Origin: Tridacna crocea
Lineage: Eukaryota; Mollusca; Bivalvia; Cardiida; Cardiidae
Assembly: GCA_943736015.1 (NCBI GenBank)
Contig: OX031063.1
Span: forward strand, 42,424,672-42,488,671
Direction of reading: 5' to 3'
DNA: 64,000 nt
Positions 46,401 through 55,030 of the stretch are shown here, in pieces. Within the stretch, counting starts at the first letter, position 1; each line of letters starts with the position of its first letter. The notes beneath the pieces are model-generated. The model made no database searches and was not told where the DNA came from. It saw only the letters and a program-made list of their open reading frames with translations. Both the position numbers and the translations under genes were made by a program.

Positions 46401-49400
46401 AATCTCTCATCTGTAAAGAAAATGATTTTCTAGAATAAAATCAATATCTTGCATAAGATTTGAGTTTAACCCTTTATTCCATAGATACTCATTTCTACAC
46501 ATTTCTTGTAGGAGCCTTTGGAAAACGTTGTGGCAAAAGGTGAAATTGCTTGCAACAAGCAATTTCACCTTTTGTCACAGTGTTTTCTTTCCTATCAAAA
46601 TGTGTCATTTACACATAACAAATGGCTTCATCTTTGCTGTTATTCAGGGTCAATTAGAGATTTCATAGAAATGCCTTATGGGTAAAGAGTTAAAACCAAT
46701 AGAACAAATACTTCAAAAATCTTATCAGCAAAATATTACAACAAGCAGCCAATTTCTACAGGTCTACAAGTTATCTAGGAGATTGAATCTACCTTTTTAT
46801 CCTTCATTAGTCCTTTACCAAATAATCACGAGTTCAAACAAACCTGAAGAAGATGGCTTTTTAACTCTTTACCACACAAGAAAATTTTAGACTGGTCCAA
46901 GTTGAAACCATTTGCAGATGACAAAATAAAGGTGACTGAAACATTGAAATTTGTTCTGGGAAGGATAGAATACACTGTGGGAAAAGGAGAAAATGCTGGT
47001 TACCAGCATTTTCTCCTTTTTCCACAGTGTTTTCAGAAGGCTTCTTTCTAAGGGGCGTTAGAAGTAAGGATTATGTGGTAATGGGTTAAAGCATTGCAGA
47101 ACAAGAGTTTTGCGAAGTGTCGCATACTATCATACACACCTAAAGGGCCTTGTCAGTGACATGGGTTAGCATCTAAAAAGCCCAGAGAGATCCAAATTTT
47201 AAAAGTCAAATGCACTGCTACACATCACAGAGATTCATTGTGGTAAGTTTTAAATAATTGTGATGGAAAGCGTAGGAGGACTTGGCAAACACAAGAAATT
47301 GCTAACAGATGAACAACAGGGACCACAATATAATACGACCCTTGGAGTGTATAAAGAGGAGAAAATGCCAACCTATCAGGTACAAACTTCAGTTTTGAGT
47401 CCCATTTAGAAGTGTTGTATGCAAAATTTAATGTTTTCAATTTAAGCAAGTCAATCTTTATGTTGTTATGTAAAAGGTTAACAAGGATCCTTCATAAATG
47501 TTTGCTGTGAATCTGTCTTCAAAAAAATGGTAAAAATAACAGTAAGTAAATAATCCTTTACTATGTGACAGACTTTAAGACCTGCCCAAATTGAAACTAT
47601 TTGCAGATCCAGGGCAAATCAAACTCACACTCATATGATAGGACCTGTCTTTCAACGGTGTGAAGAACTTTGCAGGTCATGGATAAAACACTGAAAAATA
47701 CTTTGAATTAATTTTGATCTTCATATTCATATTGTGTGAAAATGAGAAAATGCTGGTATTAATATTTTTAGTAGTAATATTTTTACACTCAGAAAAACTA
47801 AATTTAATTTTTCTGTCACATTTATGTTGTAACTCATCAATTTCTTTCTATTTTGATGGGTCTTAAACTTTGTCATCTGGAAAAGAGCTAAAAGCCCAAA
47901 AATGAAAATTCATCCAAACTGGTTAAAGGGTCTTGGAGGAGGAAAGAAAACAACACTTAATTTGTAGACCAGTGGAAAGCCAAATAGATTCCAGTATACC
48001 TTCTTTATGACAATTTCTCGTCTTACAAACTATTTTCAGAAAAGTTCAGCTGTAAGACGAACAAGTTGTTCCCAGGTAGTAATCAGTGAAAAAGAAGGAG
48101 CATAGTCATACTATAGTATCTTTAACAGGTTCATCTAATGTTGAGATTTCATCATCATCTGTCTTAAGGCCAGGGACAGTGATATCCCCTTCCAATGGTA
48201 CTTCATTGAGAGTCTGAAAGTAGAATGACAAAAACTTTAACTTACTCTGTAGTCTATACACATTTGCACACAGGGAAATGTACAAATTTTGATAGAACAC
48301 ACTATCAATCTTGTGAATTACCTTAAATGCAACCTAGTTACCTGTCATTATTTCAGGGATGATTTATTTTACATCTTCAATAATAATGAAAAAAAAAAAA
48401 CATTCACAAGTCTAAATTGACAGCATTTATAGATTACAAATCTAATTTAGCTACAATCAAGGTTTTGTCAAAGGGTGAATGTCTCAAGATGTAAGAATGC
48501 ACAAATAATCACCTATAAATCTACATTCAAATAACATTGATCTGTTTAGCATATATATGAATCAAAATGTCTTATGAATTTTTTTTCCGTTTGAATCATC
48601 TCATTTCATCATTATTTACATGGTATACTAGATCTTTCTTCCTAAACATTTGGACTTGTCTGTATTATATATAAAACTTACAAAAATAGAAAAGCATATT
48701 TTGGTCCTAAATGTATGCAAAAATCTTTGGGAATACTTTAACAGGCATCAGGTATGGTACCTCACTGATTTCAGAATTAATCACCAGTTAATCTCTTACC
48801 AAACAACAATATTTAAAGCATGTCAAAATTGAAAGCATTTTGCAGACAACAGAGAAAAGTGACTGAAAATTTGAAATTAGTTTTGTGAACAGTAGAAAAC
48901 ATTGTGGGAAAAGAAGAAATGCTGGTTACCAGCATTTTCTCCTTTTCCCACTGTGTTTTCAAAAGGCTTCGTCCTTGGGATTGTTTAAAGTCGGGATAGT
49001 GTGGTAAAGAGTTAACTCATTACCACACGAGAAAATTTTAGACTGCTCCAAATTGAAAGCATTTGCAGACATCAAAATAAAGGTGACTGAAAAATTGAAA
49101 TTAGTTCTGGGAAGGGTAGAAAACACTGTGGGAAATGGAGAAAATGCTGGTTACCAGCATTTTCTCCTTTTCCCACAGTGTTTTCAAAAGGCTTCTTTCT
49201 CAGGGGCGTCAAAAGTAGGGATTGTGTGGTAATGGGTTAAGCAGAGTCTGGCATTTGAGCCCTGCAAAGGCCTCACATTGTTTCCCCTAGAAAATATAGA
49301 TCAGATCAGGTAATAGGACTTAATATAATGGTCTAATGACACAGACAGTATAAAGAAAAGGAATTTCATAATATGTGTAGTGGTGGAAACATTGCAGCTG

Positions 49401-52400
49401 GCTGCAGTAGAAACTGTCCCTGTAAGAAATCATCCATAGAGAAACTGTCTCCAAATTATTATCAAAGAAATCACATTCAGTGGTTTCCTGTTGCAGTTCA
49501 ACATGAAAAAGGTAGGGTAGGAAGGGATTTCTCTTTTTCATTTCCAGAAACTTTTTACATGGACCACTTACTAAAATCACATCCAACAGATTTTTTTTTT
49601 AAATCATAGTGTAAAAAGTTTAGAGTCGGCAGCATTTTCTAGGCTGGGTAGGGAAACCCTAAACTGAGATATTTTCTGAGCCTACTGATCAAAATTCATA
49701 TAAGAGCCATCTTCTGGCAAAAGAGGCTTACTGCATCAAGCAAGCCATCATATTGTTATGGATCCATATAGACACTTTTTTTTTTAAGCAACCAACTTAA
49801 ACATGAGGTAGACTGGTCCTTAGACATCCAAAAAGTTTATCAGTGGTGAAAAGTCTCAGCCCAGGTCAGCCTGTGCAGACTGTACAGGCTGACCTGGGTT
49901 GATACTTTTTTGAGATACATTAAGCCCCCTTTTCACAGAGCATGGCTCATATATAAATTATGTTTTATTGTTAAAGTTGTCTTTGAAAAGTAAATGAGCT
50001 CTGTTTTGCTTGAATATGAATAATTTGTACGGTTTTCTTAATTCTACAGCTATTTTATTTCACTGTCATTGTTTATACTACAAATTTTATACTAACAGGT
50101 TGTTGTTCACACCTGACACCCTTGTCACAGGTGGCTCATAGTATTTCTGACTACTCGCCTCTGGATACAGAGACAATCAAGACAAATCCAGTTGAAATTT
50201 GCACGTAGATTTTGTGCGCAAGTTTGAACTCTCATAATTTCACAAATAGAGCACAAATCTAGGATTCAAACATACTTGTTGCTTGTGTATTTAATAATCC
50301 TTTGTTTGAGATGCAAATATTTTCAATTTAAATGCTGAACATATGAGAAAACCATGCATTTCATCTCTTACGCAAGATATTTACATTCCCCAAAACACTC
50401 AAAATGGCTACCACGCATAATAAATTTCGTTAGTTTTTTTTTCAGAGATTATCATTTTATAAACGACTTCTACAAGCTTTTCAGGTAATGAAAGGTTTAA
50501 TAATTTGTCTTTGGTCATGTTAGTTACTTAAATTGCATTTCACTGCAACACAGATTAAACCAACGACACAGAGAGGCAGTATAGCGCTTTATCTTTGCTG
50601 CTGGAAAATTTACGATGGACTTGAGGTAGTATGGTGTACAATAAATGTCCAAATATGAAAAAAAAATCACTGTAGAGTCTAATCATTGAGAATAAACAGT
50701 CATTCTCAAAAAATGGGTACAATTATACTTGAAAAAATGTCCAAATTTTTAGTTTCTCAAATGATTATCATATTTACAGGATAGTAAAATTCAACTATCG
50801 AGTAAATTATCTGCAAAGTTTGACACACTTGAGTGTATCTCCGAGAAATGTGCCGGCAAAATAATCAAGCGTCAGGCTCTGTTACGGATGTTAGAAAGAC
50901 TACCTTAACATATGTTGGGTAATATAAATCTACTTTTATGACAAATAGATGTTGTTTAAGTTTGAGATTTTGAAAGATAATTTCATAACCTTTACAGAGA
51001 AAAGCAAATATTTGGCCAAGTTTTGCGAGAACATCAAAAATGCATTATCATACAAATTGATATTCTGAGAAAACATATATTTTAATAAAACATTGTCCAA
51101 TGTTGGTAATTTAAGTACTCTAAATGAGTGATGGAACACGTTTTTAATATAAAAGTGGAGCCAATAAACTGCAAAAACATTTCACTGACATATGCTATAA
51201 CATCACATATGTATATACCAGTATTCCTGGTATGAATCAAGCCAGTGCTTTTGTTACGGAGGTTAGCAAAATGTGTTCATTTAAATGAAACAAATAAATC
51301 TAACATTATCGCTGCACCAACAACATGATACCATTAGCAAGTAGCCATTATTTCTTTCAGGATACTAAGTTATTAAGAGTATTCTCAGAAACTAAAATGT
51401 TTAACCTAGTTCCGGACAATATTTACACCAGAAAATGGGTTAAGTATTAAGGTGTATTAAACAGTATATGCTCTTTTTATTTAACAAATAATGGAACCCA
51501 CACAATAATAACATATAAACATCTTGAGAACCGTACGGAATGACATCACTGACATAAACACCAGCATTGCTGGTAGAAAACTAATTAATAATTTTGTTAT
51601 GGATATTAACAAAAATGGAAAAATAGCCAAATAAGAAATATAAAACTTTCCTTTGTATAATTATGCAAAATTAGCATACAACTTTGATTCTTATAAGACA
51701 CTATAAGTTATTTTGTGCCTTATCGGGATCCAGGCTCTTTGACTTTTAAACTGTTGTACTAGAAAACCTAACTGGTTAGCTAAGATGCTGATGAGAGAAT
51801 GTATGCTTAATCACTTTCTGCCTTTAGTTAACTGGATCGCTCTCTTTCATCTTTGTTCTTTCTTTTTTAAAAGTCTTTATTTTTCCTTTCAGCCTTTAGG
51901 TCAATTTATTATGCCTTTCAACGTTTATGACTGTCATTTGGCAACAAAAATCATGTGTTCGGATGTGGGACTTTGAAGTAATATTAATGCCAGCATGACG
52001 TTACCGAATTTATCAATTTTTAACCAAGCTTATTTTTTTTTCAAACCTCCACTGACTTCTAATGTCCGTAACGGCACAATTCATTACTATCAAACATTAT
52101 TTACGTTAATTTCTTTTTCTAATTTTAACATTTATCTAAGTCATAACTCGACTGAACAATATTCAATCCATTTATGTCAGGCTGACTTAGAAAAATCACA
52201 GATTGAGAAACAATAATTACATCATCTAACCTCCGTTACGGTTTAGTACCGTTTACATAAATTTTTATCATCCATTTTTGCTCTTTTCACATTTCACACA
52301 GTATGTGACATCTTCACAGACTGTAAAACATGATTTCAGAAATTCGAAACGGATCTAAACTGATTTCATGAAATAAAATGCATATGTGTCGGCGAGTCTA

Positions 52401-53872
52401 ACCTCCGTAACAAAAAGGGAAGGATTTGATTGTTCAGGAATATTCAATGTTGACACTGGTATTAATACGGCAAATTTATTTTGAAAGACACATTCCTAGT
52501 GCTTATGATGCATATCTACAATAATCATTTAGTGGAAACATAACCGTTTAATAGTATGTTTAATATTACAAGAGAACTCATTTGGCACCTCCTTTCAACC
52601 CCCAGCATGGGTCCCAGACACAACACTTGCGGCCGTTTGTTTTTATTTTGAAAATATACATTGGTGGTGGTGTCAAAATAGGTCATACCCTCAAGATAAC
52701 ATCTTAAGTGAAGTCACTTTTGTCAGAAAAAATATTTCGTTACGGATGTTAGTCGTTACGGATGTTAGAAATATTTCATTGAAAGTGACATTTAGCGTAG
52801 GAGATGCAGGAGAGACTCACATGCACTTTTTCAATTATCTATCCTTGATTGTGTCCAAACTAAAACGGTGTCAATTTCACAGGGACCAATCAATTTATGG
52901 TAGAAAAGAATTTTTCCCAAATAGCTTTTTTGTATTTCATATGTATCAGTCAGCTCAACTTTAAGGGAATGTTAAAAATTATCGAAGGGTTGTGAGCTCT
53001 ATTCATTCCACAACTGAAAAAAGGTATTTTAGAGTACATGTCACAGTTCAAAAGACTTGCAATAAATTGATCAAAATGTGTTACGGACGTTAGGTATGAT
53101 TTTGCGACAAATGATTTTGGATGAAGGAATATATAAGCTCTGGATATAATTAAGAAAAGTATCCAAATACGGAAGATATTAGTTGTGTCAATTGAAAAAA
53201 TAAAGTATACGACCCGATTCTTCCTAATCTTAAGATACAGCATAAGTACACATACTGTGTATAGTACCTGCGACAGGCAAAATTTAACAATATCCATCCA
53301 ATTAAAAGGATACTATTGTCACAAAAATGAATCTGATGACTTTCAAAGTATACTTATTTTAGACTAGTATCATCAGTGATATAAAAATAATTGGTCTGTC
53401 TGTCATTTGTATGTAATCATTAGAGTAATTCACGTATTTATTGTTGCGACAAGCATTTTTCGTAATTGTACCCATTTTTGGAGAATGACTGTAAAGTGGC
53501 TCACAACTGTAATAACTGCTCTTATTTGTATTATTCTGAATTTAAACCATGTGTATTGATAAGACAGTTGTCATTCAGCCATTAGCATTTTTTTTTTGCT
53601 TCTGTCATGTGTAGAGATATATTTGAGGGAAAAAAATTAATTCCACATCAATTTAAGGTCGATATTTATAGGGGCCGACTTAACGCAATCAGGCCAATTG
53701 GCCAACTTAGGTTTGCAAGAAACGTAAAAGCAAAAGTAGTAAATTCTCTTTTGTCGAGTAATTCGAATTTTTATTCAAAATCTATGAACGTTGTCGATTT
53801 GTATCGATTTACCGAGGTTTCTTCGTGAAACTCAAGTTCATCTTTTGGTGTTTGTTTCTCCACGTCAGTCAT
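43307..53872 (-). CDS. YIPF6: YIPF6 (Yip1 domain family member 6), near-complete, seven exons
   Basis: YIPF6 is a five-pass Golgi membrane protein of the Yip1 family, reported to pair with YIPF1 and YIPF2. Exons read on the minus strand: 53872-53813 (likely first), 48213-48112, 46410-46332, 45566-45524, 45150-45022, 44460-44300 and 43425-43307, all GT-AG with matching phases. Together they give about 230 aa (human 236). Landmarks: EVPLEGDITVPG; VKDTI-MRDLKAVAVKFWHVL; the Yip1 hallmark DLWGPLILC; GGPQFAEVFVIYWVGA; LNTKLLGGDMI; FQSVCVLGYCVFPLTVSLI; the AESQPPSRK loop; and a last membrane segment YPIFLFYFVISWLIISH ending in HTHS. Hydrophobic segments fall in the last five exons, as expected. The 4.3-8-kb introns hold MITEs, and the first holds a 2.8-kb TIR element. 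It lies divergent to CCDC134. Confidence 0.93.
43700..43980 (+). repeat. Dispersed repeat with GGCTGCTTTCCCACA boxes
   Basis: The box occurs at 43759 and 43915 and again at about 4460, with similar surrounding text (CAATGACCAT, TTCAGCTAC), so a low-copy family; identity unknown. Confidence 0.4.
44085..44187 (-). mobile_element. MITE A fragment
   Basis: Apex ATGCTGATCACCAGTAT and short arm ending GTGTAGTAAA; close upstream of the YIPF6 last exon acceptor side. Confidence 0.5.
44300..44460 (-). CDS. YIPF6: YIPF6 exon 6
   Basis: Acceptor with a long T tract, donor GTGAGT. Encodes SIFQSVCVLGYCVFPLTVSL, the GY..P Yip1 motif, and a second hydrophobic segment FAIRFVAVVLGFGWSTF. Confidence 0.95.
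44523..44755 (-). mobile_element. MITE A
   Basis: TTAA at both ends; inside YIPF6 intron 5. Confidence 0.86.
45022..45150 (-). CDS. YIPF6: YIPF6 exon 5
   Basis: Acceptor CATACAG, 129 nt, donor GTAAGT. Encodes ILQGSEDRDKMGDGGPQFAE and VFVIYWVGAFVVTLNTKLLG, matching human GGPQFAEVFVIVWFGA. Confidence 0.95.
45396..45482. repeat. 41-bp tandem duplication
   Basis: GATATCAATTTTATTTTACA through ATTATCTCAAAA occurs twice back to back in the YIPF6 intron 4 region, without differences. Confidence 0.92.
45524..45566 (-). CDS. YIPF6: YIPF6 exon 4 (43 nt)
   Basis: Acceptor CTTACAG, donor GTGAGT. Encodes WDLWGPLILCVFMA, the conserved DLxGP start of the first membrane segment. Confidence 0.94.
45600..45809 (-). 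mobile_element. MITE A, degenerate
   Basis: ACAGTTCGCCACACAACAGT end; apex ATGCTACCTACCAGCAT. Confidence 0.65.
45922..46138 (+). mobile_element. MITE A
   Basis: TTAA at both ends; hairpin eroded. A further apex fragment lies at 46215-46258. Confidence 0.72.
46332..46410 (-). CDS. YIPF6: YIPF6 exon 3
   Basis: Acceptor TTTACAG, 79 nt, donor GTATGT. Encodes MRDLKAVAVKFWHVLIPKK and SSALLRE, matching human MRDLKAVGKKFMHVLYPRK. Too short to appear as a sizeable ORF. Confidence 0.94.
46466..46693 (-). mobile_element. MITE B
   Basis: TTAA at both ends; apex TTGCTTGCAACAAGCAA, a matched change in both arms relative to CTCG/CGAG copies. Confidence 0.88.
46861..47089 (-). mobile_element. MITE A
   Basis: TTAA at both ends; a left-end fragment of another copy precedes at 46807-46862. 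Confidence 0.87.
47100..47365 (+). mobile_element. Pearl-like family G copy
   Basis: Shares with 55110-55370: AGAGATCCAAATTTT, GATTCATTGTGGT, GGAGG, GAAATT, and an end AATACGACCCTTGGAGTG against AATACAACCCTTCAGGCG. Confidence 0.62.
47385..47892 (+). mobile_element. MITE A fragments
   Basis: Long arm 47385-47480; opposite left end 47550-47609; hairpin-less right part 47735-47892 ending GGAAAAGAGCTAA. None is complete. Confidence 0.5.
48112..48213 (-). CDS. YIPF6: YIPF6 exon 2
   Basis: Acceptor CTTTCAG, 102 nt in phase 0, donor GTATGA. Encodes TLNEVPLEGDITVPGLK through DEPVKDTI, matching human DIPVEGEITIP and ESVRNTI. Confidence 0.93.
48788..49015 (-). mobile_element. MITE A
   Basis: Shares TTAA 49012-49015 with the next copy; right arm uses CCCACTGTGTTTTC. 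Confidence 0.86.
49012..49240 (-). mobile_element. MITE A
   Basis: Both arms carry the ACACTGTG/CACAGTGT variant. Confidence 0.88.
49510..49690 (+). mobile_element. TIR MITE family F, left end lost
   Basis: AACTTTTTACATGGACCACT and GGGAAACCCTAAACTGAGAT align with the copy at 42013. Confidence 0.6.
49708..49966 (+). repeat. Family E, long copy
   Basis: AAAGAGGCTTACTGCATCAA, TTATGGATCCATATAGAC, then a hairpin CCCAGGTCAGCCTGTGCAGA with CAGGCTGACCTGGG, then AAGCCCCCTTTTCACAGAGC. Confidence 0.7.
50163..50690 (-). repeat. Dispersed repeat, inverted partner of 26555-27095
   Basis: Runs up to the TIR element of 50697, which appears to have inserted in or next to its end (GTCTAATCATTGAGAATAAA). Confidence 0.75.
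50697..53491. mobile_element. 2.8-kb TIR element with iterated GTTACGGANGTTAG
   Basis: About 30-bp TIRs starting CAGTCATTCTC(A/C)AAAAA and continuing TGGGTACAATTA, one mismatch between the two ends. Flanking TAAA at 50693 and 53492 may be the target duplication. The interior has no transposase-like ORF. It carries nine copies of the 14-bp motif: plus at 50881, 51253, 51596; minus at 52059, 52226, 52398; plus at 52739, 52755, 53080. It lies in the proposed first intron of YIPF6. Confidence 0.82.
53813..53872 (-). CDS. YIPF6: YIPF6 likely first coding exon
   Basis: ATG in context AAAATGACTG at 53872, then TDVEKQTPKDELEFHEETS, and a donor GTAAAT in phase 0 that fits the phase-0 acceptor of exon 2. 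An acidic soluble N-terminus of this length fits the family, but the sequence there is not conserved, so the call rests on start, phase and position upstream. Confidence 0.55.
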
Positions 53873-54430
53873 TTTGGAAAACTTGGGACGAAGTAAACGC
53901 TCATAAAAACAAGTTGGAGAAAGCGCCTGAGAACAAGGATGACAATCGGATCTATTCGGATTTATGCCTTACAAACCGAAAAAAGGGATTTTCACTAATA
54001 CATGTGGAAAGGCTGAAATATTAAGTAATAGATCTCTAGATAGTAGGTTTATATAAATTTCATTTACATTTGCTTTTCTTATCATCGTATCACAGCGGCT
54101 GATTTTCCACTGGCAGTTTTATAAAAAGTTAGCAAAGTAAATCAAACACCTTCGCAAGCTCAATGCTGTTTTATTTATCTAGACAGCTTACACTGAACAA
54201 GAACATTACAGGTCTAATTATTATTAGGCTCCGCCCACCATTTTACATTAGTATTCTTTATTTTGCTCTGCTTTGAAATTTTCAAGGCAAGCTGTCTAAT
54301 TTGCTGAAATCAGTAGGTAGTCATTTAATTTTTTTAATGTAGAATGCTTTCAGAAGAATTCATTCCACACCTGTGATGTAAGCAAATTTCCAAATCACAT
54401 TACAATGATCTTTAACAAGGTTGAAGTATC

Positions 54431-54562
54431 ACTAACTCTTTACTACACAAATATGAGTTTTAAAAATCATGAGGGAGATAGTTTTTGTAAAACAATTTGG
54501 GAAAATGAGAAAAATCTGGTAACCAGCATTGTCTCCTTTTCATACAATGTTTTCCACCCTTT
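54431..54562 (+). mobile_element. MITE A, long arm replaced by C element
   Basis: CTCTTTACTACACAAATATG start; hairpin with apex AATCTGGTAACCAGCATT; cut at the next TTAA. Confidence 0.62.
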
Positions 54563-54788
54563 TAACCCTTTCCCAAGCAACAAATTTTGGGCTCTTCCAA
54601 ACTGAAAGAATTTGCAGACGACAATTTTAGATTTTGAGAAAATGGCAGAAAGTTCTCAAAAAGGGTATTAAACTCTGTGGGAAAAGGAGAAATTGCTTGT
54701 TACGAGCAATTTCTCCTTTTCCCACAGTGTTTTCAAAAGACTTTTACTGCTGACACGTAAAACCCAGGGCTCGTTTGGGAAAGGGTTA
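54562..54788 (-). mobile_element. MITE C
   Basis: Ends about 50 bp before the acceptor of CCDC134 coding exon 1; right TTAA mutated to TTAT. Confidence 0.85.
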
Positions 54789-54855
54789 TGTATCGTATTC
54801 ATCATTTGAACCACATTGTTTTTTATACATATTTTTCAGACACAGCAAAAATAAT

Positions 54856-55030
54856 ATGTATGTCAAACGTCTGATGCTGACCTATATTGTATATGCAGTT
54901 GTAGTAGTTGGCTTGCTTCGTATCAATGTTGTGTTGACAGAGGAGGCAGAAGTCACAGTTGAAACCACAGAAAACCCAGATGGAACAGTCACAGGGACTC
55001 TGCCAGAAACACATAAATCTGTAGAAACAT
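54856..55030 (+). CDS. CCDC134: CCDC134 coding exon 1 (signal peptide)
   Basis: Acceptor TTTTTCAG ends at 54839; the first ATG is 54856. Encodes MYVKRLMLTYIVYAVVVVGL, then an acidic linker, ending HKSVETY with the splice after the first base of TAT. The next bases, ATATCCTTTT, are a textbook U12 5' site. An alternative in-frame GT donor is at 55061. Confidence 0.85.

Larger units (their letters stand above)
53873..54839. promoter_or_regulatory. Candidate bidirectional promoter region of YIPF6 and CCDC134
   Basis: The start codons of the two divergent genes are under 1 kb apart (53872 minus, 54856 plus). The interval 53873-54430 has no recognisable repeat; 54431-54788 is a degenerate A MITE and a C MITE. 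No TATA or initiator could be assigned with confidence. Confidence 0.35.

Noticed and set aside
47620-47710. Possible missing YIPF6 exon (minus-strand KFFTPLKDRSYH)
   Set aside because: The true exon 3 was found at 46332-46410 with exact phase; this reading has no matching conserved residues.
53607-54024. Two plus-strand ORFs of 73 and 77 codons beside the CCDC134 promoter region
   Set aside because: No recognised motif; they overlap the proposed YIPF6 first exon in antisense and have no splice context.
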